Shown here: in pieces, positions 42,588 to 51,237 of the stretch | How positions within the stretch are numbered: the first letter of the stretch is position 1 | Layout of the letters: each line of letters begins with the position of its first letter | Assembly (NCBI RefSeq): GCF_014203395.1 | Contig: NZ_JACHIW010000004.1 | Location: 62,001 to 126,000 of the forward strand | Source: Saccharopolyspora phatthalungensis | Lineage (GTDB): Bacteria; Actinomycetota; Actinomycetes; Mycobacteriales; Pseudonocardiaceae | Direction: 5' to 3' | DNA length: 64,000 nucleotides | Notes under the pieces: model-generated | Told to the model about the DNA's origin: nothing | Databases searched by the model: none | The model's input: only the letters and a program-made list of their open reading frames with translations | Translations under genes and position numbers: made by a program

Positions 42588-44045
42588 ATGGGGCAGGTGG
42601 AGGTGGTTGTTGTAGGGGGTGGACCGACGGGCATGACGGTCGCTGGCGATCTTGCTCGGATGGGCCATTCGGTGACGGTGTTGGAGCGGTGGCCGCAGAT
42701 CAATCCGTCGAGCCGGGCGTTCGCGACGATGGCCCGGACCCTGGAGGTGCTTGACAGCCGGGGGCTGGCCGAGGATTTGCTGGCGAAGGGGAACGCGACT
42801 CCGGCGGTGTCGCTGTTCAAGGGCGCCAAGATGGATCTCACCCGCCTTCCCTCGCGCTACCAATGCGTGCTGGTCACCCCGCAGACCAACGTTGATCAGG
42901 CGCTCGGTGAGTACGCCGTGGCGCAGGGCGCGCAGGTCCTGCGGGGCGTCGAGGTCGTCGGACTTGATCAGGATGCCGACGGGGTCACCGTGACCGCTCG
43001 CCCCAAGGGCGGCGGTGCGCCGACTTCGTGGCGAGCGTCCTACGTGGTGGGGGCCGACGGTGCGCACAGCACGGTGCGTGACCTGATCGGCAAGGAATTC
43101 CCGGGTAAGTCGGTGTTGCACTCGATGGTCCTCGCCGACGTCCGTCTCACCAACGGTCCGGCAGGTGGCGGTCTGACGCTGGGCAGTACGCCCGAGGTGA
43201 TCGGTTTCCTTGTGTCCTACGGACATGGCGGCTGGTACCGCTCGATGACCTGGGATCGCCATCGTCAACTCCCCGACGACGCCCCGGTGACCGAGAACGA
43301 GATTCGTGACGTGCTCAACCGCGCCATGAAACACGACGTCGGGCTCGCCGAGATCAGTTGGAAGTCGCGCTTCCATGCCGACGAGCGCCAAGTCGCCAAC
43401 TATCGCGATGGCCGGGTGTTCCTCGCCGGCGACGCGGCGCACGTGCACTCGCCGATGGGCGGGCAGGGGATGAACACCGGCATCCAGGACGCCGCCAACC
43501 TCGCGTGGAAGCTCGCACTGGCCCTCGACGGAGCCGACGACGCCATCCTGGACACCTACCAGGCCGAACGGCACCCGATCGGACGCCGAGTGGTGATGCA
43601 GAGCGGCGTCATGATGCGCATGGTCACCTCCGAATCGGCGGCGCTACGGTGGCTGCGCGACCAGTTCTTTCCACGGCTGATGCGGGCCCGCCCGCTGTCG
43701 AACGCGATCGCCGGCAGCTTCTCCGGGGTGGGCCTGCGCTACAAATCCGGTAGACACCAAGACAAACTCGTCGGAACGCGGGCCACCGAGGTGCCCTTGG
43801 TCGAGGGCAGGCTGACCGAACTGCAACGCCACCCCGGCTTCGTCCTGATCCGCGAGAAAGGGACTCCCCGGCTCGACACGGACCTGATCCAAGCCGAACG
43901 CACCGACGGCGGACCCGCGCTGCTCGTGCGTCCCGACGGGTACGTCGCGTGGGCAGGAGCGACCGATGCCCGCGAACACGGTTGGCGGGACGCGCTCGCC
44001 GGCTGGACCGGCGGCGAAGTCGGGACGGCCACGACTGCTTCCTGA
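42588..44045 (+). CDS. FAD-dependent aromatic monooxygenase (group A)
   Basis: ATG 42588 with GAGGAGGAG upstream gives 485 aa. The FAD fold is marked by VVVVGGGPTGMTVAGDL, the second FAD/NADPH motif VVGADGAHSTVR, and FLAGDAAHVHSPMGGQGMN. This is the p-hydroxybenzoate/phenol hydroxylase class used in polyketide tailoring and ring hydroxylation. The C-terminal thioredoxin-like tail is short. Divergent from the ammonia-lyase operon and preceded by a putative TetR site, it probably acts on the phenolic product of the same pathway, or as a resistance enzyme. Exact substrate is unknown. Confidence 0.9.
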   Translation: MGQVEVVVVGGGPTGMTVAGDLARMGHSVTVLERWPQINPSSRAFATMARTLEVLDSRGLAEDLLAKGNATPAVSLFKGAKMDLTRLPSRYQCVLVTPQTNVDQALGEYAVAQGAQVLRGVEVVGLDQDADGVTVTARPKGGGAPTSWRASYVVGADGAHSTVRDLIGKEFPGKSVLHSMVLADVRLTNGPAGGGLTLGSTPEVIGFLVSYGHGGWYRSMTWDRHRQLPDDAPVTENEIRDVLNRAMKHDVGLAEISWKSRFHADERQVANYRDGRVFLAGDAAHVHSPMGGQGMNTGIQDAANLAWKLALALDGADDAILDTYQAERHPIGRRVVMQSGVMMRMVTSESAALRWLRDQFFPRLMRARPLSNAIAGSFSGVGLRYKSGRHQDKLVGTRATEVPLVEGRLTELQRHPGFVLIREKGTPRLDTDLIQAERTDGGPALLVRPDGYVAWAGATDAREHGWRDALAGWTGGEVGTATTAS

Positions 44046-44156
44046 GTCGCGACCTTCCCGCGACCGCAAACTGTCGCTGCCTCAGCGACTTCGACAGATC
44101 ATCCGGCAACAATCATGCGACCACCGCGTGGCATGCATCTAACGAAAGGAACTACT

Positions 44157-44558
44157 GTGACCGTTCGGGCAATTCAGATCGGACTCGACCCCGACGTCAT
44201 CGACTACGACTCACCCGACTTCGCGCGTTTCCCCGGCCTGAACGCCGAAACCTTGCGGGAAGCCCATGACAAGAACATCGAGCAGCTGCGCGAAGCGGGC
44301 TACGCGGTCGATGGCTGCCCCATCGATTTCGGTGAGACCGCGCTGGATGTCGTCAAGCAGAAGATCACCGAGAAGACCTACGACGCGGTCCTCATCGGTG
44401 CCGGCGTGCGCCTGGTCGCGAGCAACACGCTCTTATTCGAGGCACTGGTCAATCTCGTCCACGTCCACCTGCCCAACGCCCGGTTCGTGTTCAACCAGCG
44501 CGCCGAGACCAGCCCCGACGACATCCGGCGCTGGTTCCCCACCCCCGACGACCGCTGA
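44157..44558 (+). CDS. Conserved hypothetical protein, Rossmann-like
   Basis: GTG 44157, preceded by GAAAGGA, gives 133 aa. The pattern RAIQIGLDPDVIDY, then YDAVLIGAGVRL and LVNLVHVHLPNARFVFN, suggests a small alternating beta/alpha fold. Proteins like this occur as unnamed genes in actinobacteria beside TetR regulators. It lies between the monooxygenase and the tetR gene, 111 bp after the former. No active-site motif is evident. Confidence 0.72.
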   Translation: MTVRAIQIGLDPDVIDYDSPDFARFPGLNAETLREAHDKNIEQLREAGYAVDGCPIDFGETALDVVKQKITEKTYDAVLIGAGVRLVASNTLLFEALVNLVHVHLPNARFVFNQRAETSPDDIRRWFPTPDDR

Positions 44559-44584
44559 TGAAAGACCGCGAGGGCGCTGGACAA

Positions 44585-44600
44585 GTCAACAACCGGTGAC
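44585..44600. promoter_or_regulatory. Putative TetR operator upstream of tetR
   Basis: GTCAACAACCGGTGAC, 14 bp before the tetR start codon, is a partial palindrome and matches the monooxygenase-promoter site in reverse orientation (13 of 16). This supports autoregulation. Confidence 0.5.
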
Positions 44601-44614
44601 ATAGGTTTGGGGGC

Positions 44615-45208
44615 GTGGCCATCTCACGACCTCGCAACGCCGAAGCGACACGCGCGGACATTCTTTCGGCCGCGCGTGTCCGCTTCGGCGCCGACGGCTA
44701 TGAGCGGACGACGTTGCGTGCGATCGCCGCCGATGTGGGTGTTAACCCGGCGCTGGTGATCCGCTACTTCGGCAGCAAGGAAGACCTGTTCGCCGCCGCC
44801 GCGGATTTCACCCTGGATTTCCCCGACCTGGCCGACATCGCGCCACCGGACCTGGCCGCGGTGCTTTTGAACCGCTTCCTGGCCGTCTGGGAGCGCGACA
44901 GTACCTTCGTCGCGCTTCTGCGCGCGGCCGCCAGTAGTCCCACCGCCGCGGAGAGGATGCGGGAGGTGTTCGCCACCCAGGTAGCACCCGCGCTCGCCGC
45001 AGCCACGCCCGACCACCCCGGCCAGCGCGCGGCGCTCATGGGCGCCTTCATGGTCGGGCTGGCCACGTCCCGCTACATCCTGCGCACACCCGGTATCGCC
45101 GAAATGGGACATGAAGACCTCACCCGCTGGGCGGGCCCGATCATCACCAACATCCTCACCGACACCACGCAGTTCAGTCATCTGACGGGTCGCGGAAGCG
45201 CCCGATGA
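44615..45208 (+). CDS. TetR/AcrR-family repressor
   Basis: This 197-aa protein has an N-terminal helix-turn-helix (residues ~8-55: ADILSAARVRFGADGYERT, then ALVIRYFGSKEDLF). A C-terminal ligand domain ends RWAGPIITNILTD. A GTG start sits behind a GGGGG run. Shared operator-like sites before this gene and before the monooxygenase suggest it represses both and responds to a pathway product. Confidence 0.9.
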   Translation: MAISRPRNAEATRADILSAARVRFGADGYERTTLRAIAADVGVNPALVIRYFGSKEDLFAAAADFTLDFPDLADIAPPDLAAVLLNRFLAVWERDSTFVALLRAAASSPTAAERMREVFATQVAPALAAATPDHPGQRAALMGAFMVGLATSRYILRTPGIAEMGHEDLTRWAGPIITNILTDTTQFSHLTGRGSAR

Positions 45209-45524
45209 ATGTGCCTTTTCCGGCACGCTACGCGGGAATTTCAGGCAGTTCCCACTCGCCGGGAAAGATCGGCGATGGGGTCATCTTTGCCGATGCCCGA
45301 ACGCTCTGCGAAAAAGGAACAATTCGGCCACGGTGTTGAGCGATCGCCTTGTGGTGGACCGACCACGCACCTACCGTTGTGCGCGGCATCAGACGTTTGT
45401 GGGGGCCGACAAAGTCGAAGGATTGCGCCGCTGCGGATTGGTCTCTTGTCGCCGCACATTCGACCGGTGCGTCAACATCCGCTCAGCTCGATTCGATCTT
45501 CGAGCCTCGTGATCCGGAGCCGTC
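45209..45524. other. Intergenic region
   Basis: About 315 bp between tetR and the DUF742 gene. I see no gene, hairpin or clear promoter beyond what the downstream gene needs. Confidence 0.5.
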
Positions 45525-46145
45525 ATGAGCTCGCATAGGAGAGACAGCCGGGCCGAATTCCACCCGCTTTCCTTCGGCGGCTGGCGCGACTACCAGGAGT
45601 GGGCGGATAACGAGTTCCGGCCGCGGCCCGCTCCGCCTAGCTCCGATGAAACCGCCGAGGAACCTGACGAGGAAGCACGGCTCACCGATGACCGGGCCGC
45701 CGACCCGACCCAGGAAGCGGAAGACCCGGCCGAGCCCGGTCAGCCCGGGGACACCGACTCCGCAGACGGTGAGAACGATGCAGCGGAACCGGACTCCGTT
45801 GAGTTGCTGCGCCCCTACGTCCGGACCGGCGGACGCGCCAGGCCCGAATACGAGCTTTTAGTGGAGACCTTGCTGTCGTCGGCCCAGTTGCCCGAGGCGC
45901 CCGACCGCCCGCACTCGCCGATGAACGTGGACCTGCAACGAATCCACGCGCTTTGCGCGGCACCGCAGTCGGTTGCCGAGATCTCCGCACACCTGGGGGT
46001 CCCGCTGACGGTCGCGCGCATCCTCATCAGCGACGCGATCAACGCCGGGCTGGTCGTTGTCCACGAAGGCCGGCTGACCCGCGGCAGCCAGCCGTCGCTG
46101 GAGCTGCTGCGCCAAGTCCACGAAGGTCTGCGCAAACTGGCCTGA
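45525..46145 (+). CDS. DUF742 protein with acidic N-terminal extension
   Basis: This 206-aa protein has a DUF742 core in its C-terminal ~115 residues: LLRPYVRTGGRARPE, then HALCAAPQSVAEISAHLGV with winged-helix-like character, and VVVHEGRL. DUF742 proteins normally sit in conservon operons (cvnA-D: histidine kinase, roadblock, DUF742, GTPase). Here it is alone and has an unusual ~85-residue Asp/Glu/Pro-rich N-terminus. It may be an orphan adaptor. Confidence 0.85.
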   Translation: MSSHRRDSRAEFHPLSFGGWRDYQEWADNEFRPRPAPPSSDETAEEPDEEARLTDDRAADPTQEAEDPAEPGQPGDTDSADGENDAAEPDSVELLRPYVRTGGRARPEYELLVETLLSSAQLPEAPDRPHSPMNVDLQRIHALCAAPQSVAEISAHLGVPLTVARILISDAINAGLVVVHEGRLTRGSQPSLELLRQVHEGLRKLA

Positions 46146-46165
46146 CGCCATCGCGGTGTTTCCCG

Positions 46166-46438
46166 TCAGTCGAACGCGCCGACGTCTCGCCCGAGCAGGT
46201 TGACCAGGTCCTGCAACGCGGACTTCGCGCGAGAACCGTGAGCGTAGAGCACCACCTCGGTGCCCTGGTCCACATCGAGCGCCAGCACATCCAGGATGCT
46301 GGTGGCATCCACCCGCTGGCCGTTGCGCTTGCCGATCGTGATCGGGAAGCGGCATTTCGCCGCGGCCATGCAGAAATCGGCCACCAGCTTCCGGCGCAGA
46401 CCGTGCACTGATCGCAATTCGACCTTGGCCTGTTCCAT
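46166..46438 (-). CDS. HPr-like protein lacking the phosphorylatable histidine
   Basis: ATG 46438 gives 90 aa, the usual HPr size. The fold pattern is clear: VHGLRRKLVADFCMAAAK, PITIGKRNGQRVDATSILDVLALDV and a C-terminal LQDLVNLL. In HPr the sequence GLHARPA supplies His15; here the same place reads GLRRKLV, with Arg15. The regulatory serine region (Ser47 in ATSILDVLAL) is kept. It therefore cannot pass phosphate in the PTS in the normal way and may be a Crh-like regulator. GGAGG lies 9 nt before the start. Confidence 0.8.
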   Translation of the reverse strand: MEQAKVELRSVHGLRRKLVADFCMAAAKCRFPITIGKRNGQRVDATSILDVLALDVDQGTEVVLYAHGSRAKSALQDLVNLLGRDVGAFD

Positions 46439-46748
46439 GAGTGCGGTCCTCCAGGGCAACGGGGCGCGCGTCGCCTCACCCGCGCGCCAGTTCTGTTGTC
46501 ATCACCATTGCGGAGTCGAGCGGCGCTATTTCGCCAAGTCGGCCGTGATGACCTGTCGAAAAGCGCCGCTCCTAAGCACACCGCCGCTGCTTCCCGCGGA
46601 CAACGGGGAACGCGGAGAAAATGCATTTTGTCACCGGCGGATATGCCCGTCGGCACAAGGTTCTCCGCTGGCCTGGGCGATACGAACAGCACAATCCGCA
46701 GAGCAGTGCGGTGCGCGAGATCCGGCCAGTTCAGCGGCGCCGCACGGC
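46439..46748. other. Intergenic region
   Basis: About 310 bp between the MFS gene and the HPr-like gene, both on the minus strand. It probably carries the HPr-like gene's promoter. I see nothing else. Confidence 0.5.
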
Positions 46749-48008
46749 TTATCCATCCGACGGCTTCATGGCAAGGACCAGTACGGTGCTCAGCAGGTGC
46801 AGCGCCGCGTAGATCCACATGACGCCCTGGATACCGAGTGACCCGATGAACACCGTCCCGATCAGCGGTCCGAAGGCCATGCTGGCCCCCGCGCCGAGCG
46901 TGTAAGACGACATCACCTGACCCTTGCGTTCGGGCGCCAGCATTGTCATCAGGGGCGGCAGCGGCACGTACCCGGCCATCCCCACTCCCAGCGCTCCCGC
47001 GGCGATGGCGACGAGAAGGTAATCGTGGCCGGCCAACGCCGGTACGTAATAGAGCGCGAGACACGCGAATGCCGAGACGACGCCGCCGAGCCAGGCGACC
47101 GTCTTGCGGCGGCTCCAGCGGTCGCCGAGCGCGCCGAAAAGCACCACGCAGGCCAGGTTGCTGACCATCATGACGACCAGAATCGAGGCCCATTCCTCGG
47201 CGGTGAAGCCCACCTGCTCAATGAGGTACAGCGGGGTGAAGACCCACACACCGAACTGGGAGGTGGTGTTGATGAGCCGGACCAACGCACCCATGCCGAC
47301 CTTGGGCTGGTTGAGCATGATCGTGAGGCAGCCCACGAGCGTGCTTACCAGGCTCGTCCGCTCGGTTTCGGCGGCCAGGCCCTGGTAGCCGGAGCGTTCC
47401 CGGAGCAGGGTGAAGGCGATCCCGGCGCCCGCGACGATCAGTACCAGCGAGACCCACAGGGTCGGGTAGAACCCGATCGCCGGCTTCAGGCCGGAAACCA
47501 GCGCGGCGCCGAGCACCGGGTAACCCATGGTGAAGCTGAACCAGAACCAGCCCAGGGCCTTGCCCAGTTGCTTTTCCGGTGCGCCGGCCATGATCCAGAC
47601 CAGGAAGCCGTAGGCGAACAGGGGGTAGCCGAAGCCCCGGGCCCCGTAGCTGAGCAGGATCAGCAGATAGCTGCCGGTGGGGACGGCGACCGCGAGCATG
47701 ACGGCGTGACAGGTGGCCCAGCAGGTGGCGCCGATCATCATCACGCGGCGCGGGCCCCATAGGTCGGACAGACCACCGGAGAGGAACGCGCCGATCGCGG
47801 CGGTGATGCCGTAGGCGGTGAACACGACACCGACACTGGTTTCGCTGAAGCCGAGATCGGCTTTGAAGTAGGTCGACAGATAGCTGGTTTCCACACCGTC
47901 GCCGACCATGAACAGCAATAGCCCCAGGTAGCCCCAGACCAGGGTGTGGGGGATGCCAATGCGGTCGAGTAGTGGTGCTGGGGTGGGCGGCGCGTGCGTA
48001 GTGGACAC
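46749..48008 (-). CDS. MFS transporter, polyol permease-like
   Basis: GTG 48008, with AGGAGGT upstream, gives 419 aa with twelve predicted membrane segments. The start, RIGIPHTLVWGYLGLLLFM then GDGVETSYLS, matches the ribitol/polyol permease group of the major facilitator family. Motif A (GGLSDLWGPRRVMM and GALGDRWSRRKTV) occurs in both halves. It is divergent from a polyol dehydrogenase and a DeoR remnant, so import of a sugar alcohol is likely; export of a metabolite is less so. Confidence 0.88.
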   Translation of the reverse strand: MSTTHAPPTPAPLLDRIGIPHTLVWGYLGLLLFMVGDGVETSYLSTYFKADLGFSETSVGVVFTAYGITAAIGAFLSGGLSDLWGPRRVMMIGATCWATCHAVMLAVAVPTGSYLLILLSYGARGFGYPLFAYGFLVWIMAGAPEKQLGKALGWFWFSFTMGYPVLGAALVSGLKPAIGFYPTLWVSLVLIVAGAGIAFTLLRERSGYQGLAAETERTSLVSTLVGCLTIMLNQPKVGMGALVRLINTTSQFGVWVFTPLYLIEQVGFTAEEWASILVVMMVSNLACVVLFGALGDRWSRRKTVAWLGGVVSAFACLALYYVPALAGHDYLLVAIAAGALGVGMAGYVPLPPLMTMLAPERKGQVMSSYTLGAGASMAFGPLIGTVFIGSLGIQGVMWIYAALHLLSTVLVLAMKPSDG

Positions 48009-48204
48009 GATGGTTAAGGACCTCCTGACAGGCCGGGCCACGATGCTCGGTGCCAGCCGCACCGGATGCGACCGGGAATTGTCCGATCTGGGAAAGCCGC
48101 TTATCGCGGCGAGGATGCCGCAGCGGCGACGCCCGGATCCGGGACGTTGTCCGGGCGGGCGTCGGCGCACAGCCTGAAACAGATCTCAGAGAATTTCAAT
48201 AGGT

Positions 48205-48221
48205 TCACAGATAATATGTGA
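48205..48221. promoter_or_regulatory. Putative operator, TCACA-N7-TGTGA
   Basis: TCACAGATAATATGTGA is a near-perfect palindrome in an AT-rich stretch between the divergent MFS and polyol dehydrogenase genes. It may have been the site for the DeoR regulator whose remnant follows. Confidence 0.5.
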
Positions 48222-48279
48222 TAAGTTCCCCGTCGCAGTAGAGCGCTGGGGAAGTCGGAGTAGTGCGCGGGGGAAGGAG

Positions 48280-48497
48280 ATGCCAGTACGCGAACAACAA
48301 AGAGGCTTACCCGCGCATCGCCGACCGTGCCACACTTACCGTTGAACCACACCAAGTTCGGCCGTACCGCCAGCTACGCGTACGGCGATCTGAGCGGCTA
48401 CGGGCTGCTGGTCACCGACGCCGCAGCGCCCGAAGACGAGTTGCAGACCGCCCGGGACCTCGGCGTTGAGGTCCGAGCCGTCGATATCCAAGCCTGA
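48280..48497 (+). pseudogene. Remnant of a DeoR-type regulator
   Basis: A strong GGGGAAGGAG site precedes ATG 48280 (MPVREQQR...), which soon stops. In another frame, bases ~48340-48497 read LNHTKFGRTASYAYGDL and GYGLLVTDAAAPEDEL, the end of a DeoR/GlpR sugar-phosphate-sensing domain (D-H-T-K-x-G-R ... VLVTD). The helix-turn-helix and most of the effector domain are missing, so an internal deletion has fused the two ends out of frame. It probably regulated the flanking polyol genes. Confidence 0.65.
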
Positions 48498-48520
48498 CCG
48501 CCCGAGGAAGAGATCCACCC

Positions 48521-49519
48521 ATGCGAGCCGTCGTCATCGAAACTCCCGGACGCTACTCCGTCACCACGGTCGCCGACCCCACCCCGGCCCCCGGCGAAGT
48601 CGTCGTCGCGCCTGCCGCGGTCGGTATCTGCGGCACCGATGTGCACATCGTGGAGGGCGAGTTCGCCCCGACTCCGTACCCGATCATCCCCGGCCACGAG
48701 TTCACCGGCGAGGTGGTCGCACTCGGCCCCGGGGTCACCGGCATCTCGGCCGGTGACCAGGTGGCCGTCGATCCGTCGCTGTTCTGCGGGTCCTGCCACT
48801 ACTGCGCCATCGGACGCGGCAACCTGTGCGAACGGTGGGGCGCGATCGGGGACACTGTGGACGGTGCGATGGCCGAGTACGTCAAGGTGCCGGTCGGCAA
48901 CTGCCACCGGCTGCCGGCCGGTGTCGACATCGCGCAGGGGACCTTGATCGAGCCGCTGTCCTGCGCGGTGCGCGGGTTCGACGTGCTGCCGCGCCGCCTG
49001 GGCGACCATTACCTGATCTACGGGGCGGGCACCATGGGCCTGCTGATGCTCCAGCTCGCCAAGACCGCCGGGGCGGCTTCACTGTCCGTTGTGGACATCA
49101 ACGACGACCGTCTGAAGATCGCCGAGCGCCTTGGCGCCGATGCCGTCGCCACCCACGCCGACGGCCTCGATCGTCCCCAGGGGTGGGAAACGGTCATCGA
49201 TTGCACCGGTGTCATCCCCGTAATCGAGGACGGGCTGACCCGGGTCCGCCGCGGCGGGGTGTTCCTGCAGTTCGGGGTCGCACCCAGCGAGGCCAAGGCG
49301 AGTTTCTCGCCGTTCCGCGTCTACAACGACGAGATCACCATTCTCGGCTCGATGGCCGTCCTGCACAGCTTCGGTCGCGCCGTCGACCTGATGGCCAAGG
49401 GAGTCATCGACGCCGAGACGATGATCACGCACAGCTTCGGCCTCGACGAGTTCACCCAGGCATTACAGGCGTTCCGGGACGGCTCGGGCCGCAAGATCCA
49501 GGTCCGGCCGGGGGAGTGA
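48521..49519 (+). CDS. Zinc-dependent polyol (sorbitol-like) dehydrogenase
   Basis: At 332 aa this is a medium-chain dehydrogenase. VGICGTDVHIVEGEF and PGHEFTGEVV hold catalytic zinc ligands, FCGSCHYCAIGRGNLC carries the four structural-zinc cysteines, and YLIYGAGTMGLLMLQLAK binds NAD. EPLSCAVRG is typical of sorbitol/polyol dehydrogenases. With the divergent polyol-type permease it forms a small catabolic unit. The stop is followed after 3 bp by palindrome copy 4. Confidence 0.9.
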   Translation: MRAVVIETPGRYSVTTVADPTPAPGEVVVAPAAVGICGTDVHIVEGEFAPTPYPIIPGHEFTGEVVALGPGVTGISAGDQVAVDPSLFCGSCHYCAIGRGNLCERWGAIGDTVDGAMAEYVKVPVGNCHRLPAGVDIAQGTLIEPLSCAVRGFDVLPRRLGDHYLIYGAGTMGLLMLQLAKTAGAASLSVVDINDDRLKIAERLGADAVATHADGLDRPQGWETVIDCTGVIPVIEDGLTRVRRGGVFLQFGVAPSEAKASFSPFRVYNDEITILGSMAVLHSFGRAVDLMAKGVIDAETMITHSFGLDEFTQALQAFRDGSGRKIQVRPGE

Positions 49520-49522
49520 GCC

Positions 49523-49562
49523 GATTTCAATGGAAATCGGCGCGCCGATTTCCATTGAAATC
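49523..49562. repeat. Dispersed palindromic repeat, copy 4 (perfect)
   Basis: A perfect 40-bp palindrome: arms GATTTCAATGGAAATCGG and its complement meet at GCGC. It lies between the convergent polyol dehydrogenase and methyltransferase genes, 3 bp and 10 bp from their stops. Each arm also contains the weaker palindrome GATTTC-AATG-GAAATC. Confidence 0.9.
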
Positions 49563-49572
49563 GCCGATGAGT

Positions 49573-51237
49573 TCACACCGGCTTGGCCACCAGCAGGTTC
49601 AGGTCCACGGGAAGCGGCCTGACCTCGTCGAGCACGAATCCCCCACGCATCAGCAGCGTTTCGTACTCCGACTTGCTCCGTTCCCGGCCCCCGGTGATAG
49701 CGAGCATTTGCATGTCCCAGGGTGCGGCCAGCGAATCCTCCGGCGCGTCCCCCACCTTGTCCGACAAGAGCCGTTCGAGCACCAGCAGCGTGGCGTTGGG
49801 ATGGCACGCGCGCCGGCAAGTTTCCAGGACTCGGACGCAGTCCTCGTCGTTCCAGTCGTGCAGAACCCGCGACAGCAGGTAGATGTCGCCGCCGCCCGGA
49901 ACCTCGGTGAAAAAGTCGCCGGACGCCGAGCCTAAACGACCGTGTTCGATCGCGGCATGCTGGGAAACGTGGTCGCGATCGAACACGATTCCGGACACGT
50001 CGGGGTTGTCGCGCAGGATCGCGCCTAGCAGCGTTCCGTTTCCCCCGCCGATGTCGATCACGGTTGTCTCGGCCGGGAAGGTGAACGCCCGGCAGAGCCC
50101 GTCGGCAACCAGATTCGCGACCGCCTGCATCGAGCGGTCGAACGTGCGTGCCGCCGTCGGGTGGTCCGCGAAGTAGTCGAAGTGCTCGGCTCCGTACCGG
50201 TGGCTGAACGCGGTACGCCCCGTCCGCACGGCCGATGCGAACTCGTCCCAAGCGCCGTAGAACTCGCCACCGTACATGCGGGTCAGATCGCTGAACGGAT
50301 TGTCGGCTCGCAGCAGTTCACCGAGGGCCGTGTTCGAATATGCGCTCTGGCCAACCTGCCGGACCACGCCGAGATGCGTGAGGTAGCGGAGCAGCCGGTC
50401 GACCGCGCCGGGGTCGCAACTGGTCTGCTGCGCCACTTCCCGCGCGGTCAGCGGTTCCCGCCGCAGCACGTCGGCGAGTCCGATCTCCGCCGCCACGTGG
50501 ACCGCTCGGGCAGCCCAGTGACCGGAGAGGATCGACAACAACTTCGTATGCTCGTCGGAGGTTTCCGCGCTGCTGCCGATGTGCGCGGCGAGGACGTCGG
50601 GGTAGTGCCCGGTGCAAGTCAGCTCCAAGCGGACGGGGAGGTCCGACTGCGCCAGAGGTGCCGGTAAGCGGAAATACAGCACCGAACGCCCGCCGGACTC
50701 GATGTCCTGGTACGGGTTGTGGCCGCCTCCGTCCGGACGCATCAGCAGCCGTTCCTTGCAGATTCGCCGCATTTTGTCGAGATCCCCGGTCACCACCCAT
50801 GCCAGGTGCGACTCCGGGTTGTTCGTGCGTTCGTAGGCCACCATGCCGGGCGCGACCCGATCCGCGCAGGAGCGGGGCACGGCGAACACCTCAAGTCCCC
50901 CCTGCCCCTCGTGCCGCGAGAACGCGCGAATGATCGAAACTTCAAGGTCCTCTTCGGCAACGCCGTAGCGGCGCGCCAGGCGGCCACGCACGACCGCGCT
51001 GGAAACCGGCGCACAGACGTCGAATCCCCGCTCGGCGAGGAAGTCCTGGACATCCTCGACGGTGTCCGGGAAAATCAGCGCCGCGACATGGTCGAAGACC
51101 ATTTCCGCCGGGAGGTCCCGGATGTCCTCCTCGTTGGCGAACGCGCCGGCCACGCTTGCGAACGAGTCTTGCCCAGCGAGTTTGGTCGTCTGGTCGATGG
51201 CGGTCTTCAGCCGTTGTTCGTCTTGGCTATCAAGCAA
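49573..51237 (-). CDS. Two-domain protein: unknown N-terminal domain plus SAM O-methyltransferase
   Basis: TTG 51237, overlapping the upstream gene by 31 bp, gives 554 aa. Residues ~1-225 match no domain I know; they are globular, with acidic helices and strands such as GLEVFAVPR and SVLYFRLPAPL. Residues ~230-554 are a plant-type/AcnH-like methyltransferase: HWAARAVHVAAEIGLADVL (dimerisation winged helix), TTVIDIGGGNGTLLGAIL (SAM), GGDIYLLSRVLHDWNDEDC and a TLLVLERLL strand. The HDWND motif supplies the usual catalytic His. It is third in an operon with acid-activating and reducing enzymes, which suggests joint work on one small molecule. Confidence 0.85.
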   Translation of the reverse strand: MLDSQDEQRLKTAIDQTTKLAGQDSFASVAGAFANEEDIRDLPAEMVFDHVAALIFPDTVEDVQDFLAERGFDVCAPVSSAVVRGRLARRYGVAEEDLEVSIIRAFSRHEGQGGLEVFAVPRSCADRVAPGMVAYERTNNPESHLAWVVTGDLDKMRRICKERLLMRPDGGGHNPYQDIESGGRSVLYFRLPAPLAQSDLPVRLELTCTGHYPDVLAAHIGSSAETSDEHTKLLSILSGHWAARAVHVAAEIGLADVLRREPLTAREVAQQTSCDPGAVDRLLRYLTHLGVVRQVGQSAYSNTALGELLRADNPFSDLTRMYGGEFYGAWDEFASAVRTGRTAFSHRYGAEHFDYFADHPTAARTFDRSMQAVANLVADGLCRAFTFPAETTVIDIGGGNGTLLGAILRDNPDVSGIVFDRDHVSQHAAIEHGRLGSASGDFFTEVPGGGDIYLLSRVLHDWNDEDCVRVLETCRRACHPNATLLVLERLLSDKVGDAPEDSLAAPWDMQMLAITGGRERSKSEYETLLMRGGFVLDEVRPLPVDLNLLVAKPV

